Assembly: GCA_046329235.1 (NCBI GenBank)
Contig: JAXLVA010000001.1
Coordinates: 930,001-994,000 of the forward strand
DNA: 64,000 bases
Source of the DNA: JALONH01 sp046329235
Lineage (GTDB): Bacteria > Bacteroidota > Bacteroidia > Cytophagales > Cytophagaceae
Direction of reading: 5' to 3'
Shown: piece by piece, positions 26,770 to 34,635 of the stretch
Position numbering within the stretch: the stretch's first letter is position 1
Layout of the letters: the number at the start of each line of letters is the position of its first letter
Notes under the pieces: generated by a model
Told to the model about the DNA's origin: nothing
Seen by the model: the letters and a program-made list of their open reading frames with translations, nothing else
Database searches by the model: none
Position numbers and translations under genes: made by a program

Positions 26770-27273
26770 ATGAAGAAGTTTAAAATCGTTGCTTTATCTC
26801 TTTTAGTGTTGTTCACTGCCGCTTCATTTAAAAAGCAGGCTCGTCCGGATGCTCCTAACTTTACCTTGGAAAGTCTGGATGGTAAAATGGTGAGTTTGTC
26901 GTCTTTCAAAGGGAAAACGGTCTATATTGATGTATGGGCTACTTGGTGTAAACCTTGTTTGATGGAAATTCCGTATTCCAAAAAACTGAAAGAACGCTTT
27001 GCAGGAAATGACAGCATCGCTTTTGTTTATATCTCCATTGATAACAATGACAATATTCAAGGTTGGAAAGATATGGTGGCTAAGAAAGAAATGGGTGGTA
27101 CTCATTTGATTTCTCGTGGCGGACAAGAAGAAAAACTATTGGATAGATATGCCATCGCAACCATTCCTCGTTTTATCGTGATTGATAAAGAAGGGAAAAT
27201 TGCTTACTTCAATGCGCCGGCACCTTCTAATCCTGCTACCTATGATGCGTTGAAAAAAATAATTTCTGAATAA
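26770..27273 (+). CDS. TlpA/ResA-like periplasmic thioredoxin
   Basis: 167 residues with an N-terminal membrane or signal segment (residues 4-20). The thioredoxin active site is 'WATWCKPC' (Cys60, Cys63), with the cis-Pro in 'ATIPRFIVID'. TlpA/ResA-like proteins reduce periplasmic disulfides, often for cytochrome c assembly or stress repair. The gene stands 61 bases after the M48 gene and ends at a terminator directly in front of the PBP1A gene. Confidence 0.88.
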   Translation: MKKFKIVALSLLVLFTAASFKKQARPDAPNFTLESLDGKMVSLSSFKGKTVYIDVWATWCKPCLMEIPYSKKLKERFAGNDSIAFVYISIDNNDNIQGWKDMVAKKEMGGTHLISRGGQEEKLLDRYAIATIPRFIVIDKEGKIAYFNAPAPSNPATYDALKKIISE

Positions 27274-27324
27274 TAATAACCTGATAGGTTTTCATACCAA
27301 TACATTTCCAAAATTCATTAAATT

Positions 27325-27353
27325 GCCTTCTGTATATTCAGAAGGCTTTTTTT
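27325..27353 (+). terminator. Terminator hairpin fused to the PBP1A start codon
   Basis: GCCTTCTG (27325-27332) pairs with CAGAAGGC (27339-27346) and is followed by seven T; the ATG of the next gene begins at the very next base. Confidence 0.8.
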
Positions 27354-29564
27354 ATGTCCAATAAGTACACACGCATTGTAAAAATACTTTGGTGGTCAAC
27401 CGCCGCCTTTTTCATAGGAATCACCTTTACGATGTTACTCATCGTTTGGAATCCATTCAACCTATTCGGGGAATTGCCCGATGCTCAAGTATTAGAAAAT
27501 CCTGAAAACCAACTAGCATCTGAAGTTTATTCCTCCGATGGAGTTTTACTGGGAAAGTACTTTAATATTTATAATCGTAGCAATACGGAATACAAAGACC
27601 TACCTGAATCGGTAGCTAATGCCTTAATCGCCACGGAAGATGTGCGCTTTCGTTCTCACTCCGGTATCGACTTTATAGGTATCTCTACTATTGTTCCGTA
27701 TTTAATGATAGGGAAAAAAAGAGGGGCTTCCACCTTAACTCAGCAGTTAGCTAAAAACTTATTTAAACTTCGCGAAGCCCAAGGTTACACCGGTGCTTTG
27801 GACAATAAAATTATTCATAAACTGAAAGAGTGGATTGTAGCCATTCAGTTAGAGAAAGCCTATTCCAAAGAAGAAATTTTAATGATGTATTTGAATACCG
27901 TTGAGTTTGGGAATAACTCCTACGGTATCAAAGCTGCTGCTCGTAAATACTTCAGCAAAGACCTTTCTCAAATCACAACCGAAGAAGCAGCTTTATTGAT
28001 TGGTTTGTTAAAAGGACCTAGTTATTACAACCCGTTCCGTAAGCAGGAACGTGCCTTAGCTCGTCGTAATACGGTCATAGATCAAATGGAGAAATATGAT
28101 TACATCTCCGAAGCAATGGCTGTTTCCTTGAAAGCAAAACCTATCAAACTAAAGTTTGGTAAAGAAGGTGATGCGGCCGGTTTAGCACCACACTTCCGTA
28201 ATTATGTGAAACAAATTATGATTAAGTGGAGCCGTGAGCATGATTATAAATTGTATGAAGACGGATTGAAAATCTACACTACCGTTGATTCTCGTATGCA
28301 AAAGGCAGCAGAAGATGCCGTAGACAAACACATGACTTTTTTGCAAGAGGAGTTTTACAAACACTGGAAAGGAAAAACACCTTGGCAAGCTACAGAGCCT
28401 AATCTGTTAATGGATTTAGCTAAAACTACAGCGCATTACAAAGAATTAGAAGCGGAGTTTGGTTCTAATTCTACGGCAATCAATAAAGGTTTGAAAGAGA
28501 AAGTGCCTATGCGTGTATTCACACACAAAGGATACCGTGATACCATGTTCTCTACCTTGGATTCGATTCAATATTCCCTGATGATGTTGCGTACCGGTGT
28601 ATTCTCTATGGATCCATACAACGGTTCTGTTAGAGCTTGGGTAGGTAATATTGACTTTGGTGCGTTCCCTTATGACCACGTAGCGCAAGGACGCCGACAA
28701 GCAGGTTCTACCTTCAAACCATTAGTGTATGCTTACACCATGGAAGAAAAAGGATTAACACCGGATTCTAAATTCCCGGATGCTCCTATTGTCATTCCAA
28801 TTCCGGGAGGTAGTCCGTGGAGTCCTAAAAACTCCAATGGAAAATATTCCAATGAAGAGTTAACTCTCCGACAAGGCCTAGCACGTTCGGTGAATACGAT
28901 CAGTGCACAGTTGATTAATTTAGTTGGTCCGGATTCTATCGTGCAGTTTGCGAAACGTATGGGAATTAAGAGTCCGTTAGAACCTACGTATTCATTGGCT
29001 TTAGGAGTAGGAGATGTGACCTTGATGGAAATGGTGAATGCCTATGGAGTATTTGTAGGAGAAGGTTATCGTATGCAACCGCAGATGATTGTTCGCATTG
29101 AAGATAAGTATGGCAATGTATTGGAAGAGTTTGGTAGCAGTGGTTCACAAGTGATTAATGAACAAACCGCTTATTATATGATTGAATTATTACGCGGATC
29201 GGTAGAAGAAGAAGGTGGCACCTCGGTGGACTTAGTACGCAAGTATAATATCAAAGGAGAGATAGGTGGTAAAACTGGTACTACGCAGCAATCGGCTGAT
29301 GGTTGGTTTATAGGTATCACACCTAATCTAGTTACCGGCGTTTGGGTAGGAGGAGAGAAGCGTGTCATCCGATTTTCTACCATGACTTATGGACAAGGTG
29401 CTCGCATGGCTTTACCTATCTGGGCCTATTATATGCAAGGTGTACAAGCCAAACCGGAGATAGGTTATCCTGCTGCTTCCTTCAAAGCACCGGACGGACA
29501 CACCATCAAAGTAGACACCGGACAAGTGGTGATAGAGGAAGATTTGTTGCCGGTGTATGAATAA
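27354..29564 (+). CDS. Penicillin-binding protein 1A (bifunctional transglycosylase/transpeptidase)
   Basis: 736 residues: a short cytoplasmic tail, one membrane segment (about residues 9-32), a GT51 transglycosylase ('TEDVRFRSHSGID' with Glu95, 'GASTLTQQLAKNLF'), and a class A transpeptidase with Ser452 in 'GSTFKP', Ser512 in 'SVN' and Lys640 in 'KTGTTQQ'. All catalytic boxes are present. It polymerises and cross-links peptidoglycan at the inner membrane. The 5' end is odd: a terminator's U-run touches the ATG, so there is no room for a promoter or ribosome-binding site between them. The next Met is within the membrane segment, so a much later start is unlikely. Confidence 0.93.
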   Translation: MSNKYTRIVKILWWSTAAFFIGITFTMLLIVWNPFNLFGELPDAQVLENPENQLASEVYSSDGVLLGKYFNIYNRSNTEYKDLPESVANALIATEDVRFRSHSGIDFIGISTIVPYLMIGKKRGASTLTQQLAKNLFKLREAQGYTGALDNKIIHKLKEWIVAIQLEKAYSKEEILMMYLNTVEFGNNSYGIKAAARKYFSKDLSQITTEEAALLIGLLKGPSYYNPFRKQERALARRNTVIDQMEKYDYISEAMAVSLKAKPIKLKFGKEGDAAGLAPHFRNYVKQIMIKWSREHDYKLYEDGLKIYTTVDSRMQKAAEDAVDKHMTFLQEEFYKHWKGKTPWQATEPNLLMDLAKTTAHYKELEAEFGSNSTAINKGLKEKVPMRVFTHKGYRDTMFSTLDSIQYSLMMLRTGVFSMDPYNGSVRAWVGNIDFGAFPYDHVAQGRRQAGSTFKPLVYAYTMEEKGLTPDSKFPDAPIVIPIPGGSPWSPKNSNGKYSNEELTLRQGLARSVNTISAQLINLVGPDSIVQFAKRMGIKSPLEPTYSLALGVGDVTLMEMVNAYGVFVGEGYRMQPQMIVRIEDKYGNVLEEFGSSGSQVINEQTAYYMIELLRGSVEEEGGTSVDLVRKYNIKGEIGGKTGTTQQSADGWFIGITPNLVTGVWVGGEKRVIRFSTMTYGQGARMALPIWAYYMQGVQAKPEIGYPAASFKAPDGHTIKVDTGQVVIEEDLLPVYE

Positions 29565-29591
29565 TTATTGGTTTACAGTTATAAAATTAAT

Positions 29592-30233
29592 ATGAGTAAT
29601 TTTCTAAGTCATATTACGGAGTTTTTGTTTGATGAAAATAGGAGACTTTCATCGAAAGCCGCTGTTGTTGTATTGATTATATTGGCCATTTTTATTGTAG
29701 ATAACATACTTGGCTTTTCATATTATTATAGTACAGATAAAAAAATTGAACAAGTACAAAAATTAAATTCAATAATAAATAATGCCTCCACAGATAGTAT
29801 TACAAAATCATTCTCTATTAAAATTCGTTCTGAGGTAATTGAAAGAGGGAATGTATTTACTCAATCTTTAGTTTTCTTAAAGAATTTTAAATGGTATGAA
29901 TCGGGAGCAGATGAAGTAATAAATATTAAACCAAAAATAACAAAAAGTGATTTTTGGTTTAATATCACTTCTGGTGGATTATATTATTTTATCGCAATTA
30001 TAATATTGCCTATCTATGTTTTTACAGATAAAAACACATCAATAATGCAAAGAGTTGGAACTGGAATTCTAATGGTTGCTATATTTTATGGGATGGGTAT
30101 GTTTTTCGGTTGGTTATGTAGTTTTATTCCACAAATATCAAATACTACTTGGGGATGGAACTATTTATTAAATAGTAGTATTCAGTTTTTAATCATAGTA
30201 GTACTTGGGATTGTGGGGCAAAATAAAGATTAA
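29592..30233 (+). CDS. Uncharacterised four-helix membrane protein
   Basis: 213 residues from the ATG at 29592; the longer frame starts at TTG. Four membrane segments are visible ('AAVVVLIILAIFIVDNI', 'LYYFIAIIILPIYVF', 'GTGILMVAIFYGMGMFFG', 'QFLIIVVLGIVG'), with a soluble loop of about 90 residues after the first. No family was recognised. The DNA is more AT-rich than its neighbours, which hints at a different history. Confidence 0.6.
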   Translation: MSNFLSHITEFLFDENRRLSSKAAVVVLIILAIFIVDNILGFSYYYSTDKKIEQVQKLNSIINNASTDSITKSFSIKIRSEVIERGNVFTQSLVFLKNFKWYESGADEVINIKPKITKSDFWFNITSGGLYYFIAIIILPIYVFTDKNTSIMQRVGTGILMVAIFYGMGMFFGWLCSFIPQISNTTWGWNYLLNSSIQFLIIVVLGIVGQNKD

Positions 30234-30390
30234 TAATTATATCTCGTGTTAAAGGATTAGGGTGTTCAATGTTTAGGATAAAATGCAAACCCGCTTATAC
30301 GATTTTTACCCCAAACCCTTTAAAAACCTATCTTTTTTGATTTTTGCTTCGTATCTTTTATAGATAGGAAATCTTTTAACTCTTTCATCT

Positions 30391-31110
30391 ATGATTAAAC
30401 ATATACTTTCTAAAGTGCTATTGTCAATGATGTTGACGAGCCTTTTTATAACCACTCAAGCAAGTACCAATTGTACAGGTGTGGATTTGATTATTACCAA
30501 TATCACGTTTACCTCTATCAGCTCAAGTGCTTACAACTATACTTATGAGATTAAAAATATAGGTACAAGTGCTGTCAGCTTAAGTGAAATAGGTCTTCAG
30601 AACTATGTTTCTACCAATGGACAAATTGCGGGAGCTCAAGCTGCAGGAGGATCGAGTATTGCTTCTACCAACATGAACACATTAGCACCCAATGCTACCT
30701 ATACCGGATCTATGAGTGCTTATCCTACTTGCTGTGGTGGAGGAGATAATAGCACCTATCCTTATTTGATCGTTGATATTTCAGCCTATCCAACTTCTGA
30801 GTGTGATGCTACTAACAATCGTATGTCGCTAACGATTGTGATGCCTACATCTACAGGCACTCAATCCAAAGCCATCGCTAATGCTAATGTAATATGGAAC
30901 AGTGATACCAAAAACTTCACCGTGAATGATTGGTCGGGGGCTAAAGGTGCAGTCTTAAATTATGTAGTCATTACTCCGTCCGGTACACAAGTAACTTCCG
31001 GCAAAACCACCGAGAATCAATCCGTCCCACTACAAGGTTTACCCGGCGGAGTGTATATCCTATATCTTTCGGATGAAATGCTGATGTATTCAAAAAAAAT
31101 AGCGTATTGA
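30391..31110 (+). CDS. Secreted CARDB-like protein with T9SS-like C-terminus
   Basis: 239 residues with a signal peptide ending 'FITTQAS'. A CARDB-like beta domain follows ('VDLIITNITFTSISSSAYNYTYEIKNIGTSAVSLSEIGLQ'). The last ~70 residues ('NYVVITPSGTQVTSGKTTENQSVPLQGLPGGVYILYLS') have the strand pattern of a T9SS sorting domain ('LPxGxYxL') but lack the YPNP start. A Cys-Cys-Gly-Gly-Gly run sits in the middle. Role unknown; probably exported. Confidence 0.65.
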   Translation: MIKHILSKVLLSMMLTSLFITTQASTNCTGVDLIITNITFTSISSSAYNYTYEIKNIGTSAVSLSEIGLQNYVSTNGQIAGAQAAGGSSIASTNMNTLAPNATYTGSMSAYPTCCGGGDNSTYPYLIVDISAYPTSECDATNNRMSLTIVMPTSTGTQSKAIANANVIWNSDTKNFTVNDWSGAKGAVLNYVVITPSGTQVTSGKTTENQSVPLQGLPGGVYILYLSDEMLMYSKKIAY

Positions 31111-31479
31111 ATTATGTGGCGGTGGGATGGGAGCGTTGAATTTGGAGTGGATACCTAAAATGTAATTTTTCAAGGAGAGATATCAAACGGCCGTTGAAGG
31201 ATGCGCCGTTAAGAAACGATGTAATGCAGGCGTAAAAAACGACCCGCTGTCTGAGCATTGGGAGGGTTTGCGGGGAGGTGCGAGTTACGGGGCGTTTAGC
31301 CGGAATGAAATCGTTTTAGGCGGCAGACTTCAACTGCCTTGATTTTTTGTTTCTTTTGTATCAAGACAAAAGAAAGGAGAAAAGAAGTAACAGGTAATAG
31401 TTAGGTAGGGTGAATGAACGGAGCTGAAAATACAATATTTAACCACTTCAACCGTCCATAAAATATAAACAACAAAGAA
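31111..31479. other. 369-base intergenic region holding a structured repeat element
   Basis: No gene is supported here. From about 31230 to 31376 it contains a structured element listed separately; the rest shows nothing recognisable. A 95-codon ORF on the minus strand overlaps the repeat and a real gene and was discarded. Confidence 0.7.
31237..31376. repeat. Structured Bacteroidota-type intergenic element, pseudoknot-like
   Basis: Part 1: AAACGACCCG (31237-31246) pairs with CGGGGCGTTT (31288-31297), one mismatch. Part 2: TTTCTTTTGT (31350-31359) pairs with ACAAAAGAAA (31366-31375), and the six-base loop between them, ATCAAG, is complementary to CTTGAT at 31338-31343, giving the order a-b-a'-b' of an H-type pseudoknot. 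I recall similar 'TTGATTTTTTG...ATCAAGACAAAA' tracts as common between genes in this phylum; that is recollection, not a search. Confidence 0.65.
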
Positions 31480-32124
31480 ATGAAAGTTATCATCACAGGT
31501 GTTACCGGAATGGTAGGCGAAGGTGTTCTTCTTGAATGCATGACCAATCCTAAAGTATCCGATATCCTTATCGTAGGTAGAAGAGAATATAAAATAGAAC
31601 ATCCGAAAGTAAAACAATTACTGCTTTCAGACTTTTCGAAAGTTGGCGACTATCAAGATCAAGTAAAAGGCTATGATACTTGTTTCTTCTGTGCCGGCGT
31701 AAGCTCTATTGGCGAGAATGAAGAATCTTTTACCAAGAAGACTTATGACTTTGTCATACCATTTGCTACGAGTTTGTCGGTCGTGAATCCTTCCATGACT
31801 TTTATTTACGTTTCCGGTAAAGGAACCGATAGTTCTGAAAAAGGTAAAGTGATGTGGGCACGAGTAAAAGGTAGAACGGAAAACGCCTTGACTCGACTAC
31901 CTTTCAAACAAGTATTCAATTTCAGACCGGCCATCATGAAAGGTACTAAAGGACAAATGAACGTGAAACCCATTTTTAAAATCCTTATACCCTTGTTGGC
32001 CCCTTTCTATCCGGCTAAAACACTTAAGTTATCAGAAGTTGGACAAGCCATGATTAATATATCAGCGAAAGGATTTGAAAAGACAATTCTTGAACCGGAA
32101 GATATTTACAAAGCAAGCAAATAG
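31480..32124 (+). CDS. NAD(P)-binding Rossmann protein (NmrA/HTATIP2-like)
   Basis: 214 residues. The N-terminus 'MKVIITGVTGMVGEGVLLEC' is a TGxxGxxG dinucleotide-binding loop; 'LIVGRRE' and 'CFFCAGVSS' follow as beta-strand ends of an atypical short-chain dehydrogenase. 'FIYVSGKGTDSSEKGKVMWARVKGRTENAL' is typical of the NmrA/HTATIP2-like group. There is no strict YxxxK catalytic pair, so it may sense or bind the cofactor rather than act as an oxidoreductase. Confidence 0.75.
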   Translation: MKVIITGVTGMVGEGVLLECMTNPKVSDILIVGRREYKIEHPKVKQLLLSDFSKVGDYQDQVKGYDTCFFCAGVSSIGENEESFTKKTYDFVIPFATSLSVVNPSMTFIYVSGKGTDSSEKGKVMWARVKGRTENALTRLPFKQVFNFRPAIMKGTKGQMNVKPIFKILIPLLAPFYPAKTLKLSEVGQAMINISAKGFEKTILEPEDIYKASK

Positions 32125-32200
32125 AATTATGAGTTATGGGGCGGATGCCATAGTTCGCTGATTAATTTGTAATGCGCCCAATAATATAGAAACAGAAATA

Positions 32201-32235
32201 GAAAGAGAGCGGGGATAACCTTCGCTCTCTTTTTG
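32201..32235 (+). terminator. Terminator, GAAAGAGAGCG family, copy A
   Basis: AAAGAGAGCG (32202-32211) pairs with CGCTCTCTTT (32223-32232), extended inwards by G-T and G-C pairs, then T-run. Nearly the same hairpin ends the next gene. Confidence 0.85.
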
Positions 32236-32303
32236 TTTCTCTTTCTCAAATTATGGCATAGAACTTGAATAATATCGTCAAACACTATATTAGTATTAGT
32301 CAC

Positions 32304-32702
32304 ATGAAAAAAATAATTTATATCGTATTAGCACTTTTGGCAGGTATTATACTTTGTTCTATAGCATATAGAGAATTTCAAAGAGAAAAAACTTTAGCTG
32401 CTACCGGTCTAGTGGTAAATGCTGAAGTAGTTGAAAATGTAATGCATGGTAAGTTCTATCACCCTGTTTTAGCTTACCAATACAATAATGTTGATTATAA
32501 AGCAGAAGCTTTTAATAGCGGATCTAGTCCGGCATCATACTCGGTAGGGGATAAAGTCACCGCTTATATTAATGTAGAGAATCCTTCTGAGGTAGAAATC
32601 CAGACGGTCTTTAACCAAATAATAAAGCCATTAATATTATTACTGTTTGGTATGCTTTGTTTGTTCTCGGCTTTCAAAATGTTGAAGATGAAAACAATCT
32701 AG
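32304..32702 (+). CDS. DUF3592-like membrane protein
   Basis: 132 residues from the ATG at 32304. A membrane helix at each end flanks an extracytoplasmic beta domain with 'ATGLVVNAEVVENVMHGKFYHPVLAYQYNNVDYKAEAFNSG' and 'YSVGDKVTAYINVENPSEVEI', the pattern of DUF3592. Function unknown. It sits alone between two near-identical terminators. Confidence 0.7.
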   Translation: MKKIIYIVLALLAGIILCSIAYREFQREKTLAATGLVVNAEVVENVMHGKFYHPVLAYQYNNVDYKAEAFNSGSSPASYSVGDKVTAYINVENPSEVEIQTVFNQIIKPLILLLFGMLCLFSAFKMLKMKTI

Positions 32703-32720
32703 TTAACTTAAAATTGAAGT

Positions 32721-32768
32721 AAACAGAAAGAGAGCGGGGGATAACCTTCGCTCTCTTTCTGTTTTTTC
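32721..32768. terminator. Terminator, GAAAGAGAGCG family, copy B
   Basis: A 16-bp stem (32721-32736 with 32749-32764) with the inner word GGGGATAACCTT shared with copy A; serves this gene and the converging DUF1398 gene. Confidence 0.85.
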
Positions 32769-32774
32769 ACTCTT

Positions 32775-33167
32775 TTATGCTGCCGGTATTTTTTCAACCA
32801 ACACTGGATTTCCTTCTTTATCAAAATAAGTACAAGTCATTTTTACAAAATCAATAATCCATTTCTTGATGCCGGTCGTAGCGCAGTCGCTAATAAAAGT
32901 AGGATAGTCGGTTTTACCTTGTTGGTGATTTTTTAATCGAGTTTTGAATTCATCCAATTGACATTTGTTAGCTACATTGAGAGGGCTATATCGTGCTGAT
33001 GATACTACGTGATGTCCGTCTTCACCATAATAATTGGTATGTCCATCTACTACGTAGACGTCATATTCCACTAGTCCAAGCTTTTTTAACTCTTGAATAT
33101 AAACAGGGAAGTCCGCTCCGGTTTTGACTTTGCTGTGTGCTTCTTTGATTTGCTCTAGAGTAAACAT
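32775..33167 (-). CDS. DUF1398 (YbcV-like) protein
   Basis: 130 residues matching the DUF1398 layout: 'MFTLEQIKEAHSKVKTGADFPVYIQELKKLGLVEYDVYVVDG', 'GHHVVSSARYSPLNVA', and a C-terminal 'DCATTGIKKWIIDFVKMTCTYFDKEG'. The family is cytoplasmic and of unknown function; members occur singly in many bacteria. Full length. Confidence 0.85.
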   Translation of the reverse strand: MFTLEQIKEAHSKVKTGADFPVYIQELKKLGLVEYDVYVVDGHTNYYGEDGHHVVSSARYSPLNVANKCQLDEFKTRLKNHQQGKTDYPTFISDCATTGIKKWIIDFVKMTCTYFDKEGNPVLVEKIPAA

Positions 33168-33262
33168 AGGAATAGGTCATTAGAAATGTCTGTAAGTAAT
33201 TTACCAAAAAAATGGAACACTTACTATGAATTCTTACCATGTATGATGAAGGTATGAAAATA

Positions 33263-33304
33263 TTGGTGCGTGAGGACACGCACCAAGGCATCTCCACGCA
33301 CCAA
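33263..33304 (-). terminator. Hairpin with a duplicated arm downstream of the C2-like protein gene
   Basis: TTGGTGCGTG (33263-33272) can pair with CACGCACCAA at 33277-33286 or with the same word again at 33295-33304. On the minus strand this follows the stop at 33314 and may act as a terminator, although the trailing T-run is weak. Confidence 0.5.
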
Positions 33305-33313
33305 GTTTATATT

Positions 33314-34285
33314 TTACTGTATCAGTACATTGGCACCTTTAAGCTTACTGTCTTGTAATACTCGCAATTTACGCAATTCACGATAGGAGCCTCTCCAATG
33401 ATAGATTTCATCGTCTTGATTAAACGGACCGTTATCATAATCTAGAATAATAATTTCTACTTGATCTTTGTCGGTCAACTGAAAGGATGGAGAAGTAATG
33501 CGATCGGCGTAGACTTCTACATTTTTAATGGTAGGTGCATAGAATACTAATTCATTACCACACCACAATTGCCAGTATAGATCCGGTAAACCTTTTCCTC
33601 CCATTCCTATATCATAGGAAGTCGTTTTTTTGCCTTTCGAGTCTAGGTGAATGTCTTGAAGGGAAACTTGTACTGAGTTTAACTTAGGTTTTTCTATTGC
33701 TACGTTGTAATGGAATAGAGCTACGGCTTTATCGGATGGAGTAGAGCAAGTCTTCGATTCTGTACGATTGACATCGCTGGTAAAAGCCAAAGGGAAGAAT
33801 CCGATTTCAAATTCTACATTGCATTTACCTTGGATGGAAGCTGCTAACTTTCGATAAGGTAGATGGAATTGTAAGGAAATGGTATCTGACTTTTGGATCA
33901 AATTACTGGTTGCCGGGTAAAAGGTTGTTTTTTCAAACTGAGGGTAGTCGTAATTGCGACAAGAAAACACTGTATCGCCGGAGTAAATTAGATCCGCCCA
34001 AATGGCTTTATAAGGTTTGGGTAAGGAGGTAAAAACGTCGGGTTCTATTAACGCTACGATAGAAATTAGAAGACCATCGCTACCTTTATATAAGGAGTCC
34101 TTTACCGTACCGGAAAGTACTTTAATGTTGGGGTGGTTAATAATAGACTTTACTTCTAAGGGTAAAGAGCTCGTTTGTATAGATTCATTGGAGGAAGAAT
34201 GTGTGACTTCTGAAGAAGAAGAACAGGCCCAACAAAGAGAAATGGCGGTTGATAACGCCAAGAAAACAGCTGATTTGTAAAACAT
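33314..34285 (-). CDS. Exported protein with C2-like C-terminal domain
   Basis: 323 residues from the ATG at 34285; the longer frame begins with TTG. A hydrophobic N-terminus ends 'SLCWACSSSSE', suggesting a lipoprotein, although the residue three before Cys is not Leu. Residues about 215-300 resemble a C2 domain: 'GLPDLYWQLWCGNELVFYAPTIKN', 'SFQLTDKDQVEIIILDYDNGPFNQDDEIYHW', with the Asp cluster expected of calcium-binding loops. The middle part is unrecognised. Inference: a surface or periplasmic lipoprotein that may bind calcium or lipid. Confidence 0.6.
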   Translation of the reverse strand: MFYKSAVFLALSTAISLCWACSSSSEVTHSSSNESIQTSSLPLEVKSIINHPNIKVLSGTVKDSLYKGSDGLLISIVALIEPDVFTSLPKPYKAIWADLIYSGDTVFSCRNYDYPQFEKTTFYPATSNLIQKSDTISLQFHLPYRKLAASIQGKCNVEFEIGFFPLAFTSDVNRTESKTCSTPSDKAVALFHYNVAIEKPKLNSVQVSLQDIHLDSKGKKTTSYDIGMGGKGLPDLYWQLWCGNELVFYAPTIKNVEVYADRITSPSFQLTDKDQVEIIILDYDNGPFNQDDEIYHWRGSYRELRKLRVLQDSKLKGANVLIQ

Positions 34286-34360
34286 AGACAAATATAATAG
34301 GATAGAAAGGAATTAAAATAATTTTGTTAATAACCATAAAATCAATTAGTTGTGTGTATA

Positions 34361-34438
34361 TGCTAAAAATAATAGTAAATAAATGCTAAATAATTTGGTA
34401 AATAAGATTTGGTGGATTATTTTTGCTAAGTAATTTGA
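34361..34438 (+). promoter_or_regulatory. Three TGCTAA direct repeats upstream of the S24-type regulator
   Basis: TGCTAAAAATAATAG at 34361, TGCTAAATAATTTGG at 34384 and TGCTAAGTAATTTGA at 34424, in an AT-rich leader. The last two copies are 40 bases apart and contain near-matches to the -7 element. They are candidate operators for the regulator at 34636. Confidence 0.4.
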
Positions 34439-34443
34439 CAATT

Positions 34444-34626
34444 ATGAGCGCAAAACTGTTATATTTGATACGTAAACGCGGGGCTGATAAGACTTCAGTA
34501 CGTGTAACGATGGATTGTTCTTCAGAAGTCATGAGAATGAAAGTGACCGAATCGTTTGAATCGGAATCCGGAAAGATCAGTGATATCTTAAAGCAATTAT
34601 CAACCGGAATTGTATTAAAATCCTAA
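34444..34626 (+). CDS. Small unknown protein ahead of the LexA-like regulator
   Basis: 60 residues from the ATG at 34444 (the longer frame begins in the repeat-rich leader). Sequence is basic at the N-terminus ('MSAKLLYLIRKRGADKTSVRV') and ends 'STGIVLKS'. No family was recognised. It ends 9 bases before the regulator gene, so both are probably one transcript. Its size and position suggest a partner or modulator, but this is a guess. Confidence 0.45.
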   Translation: MSAKLLYLIRKRGADKTSVRVTMDCSSEVMRMKVTESFESESGKISDILKQLSTGIVLKS

Positions 34627-34635
34627 TCAAACATT

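Noticed and set aside
31330..31617. 95-codon minus-strand ORF
   Set aside because: It overlaps the structured repeat and the start of the NAD(P)-binding gene; the product has no recognisable motif.
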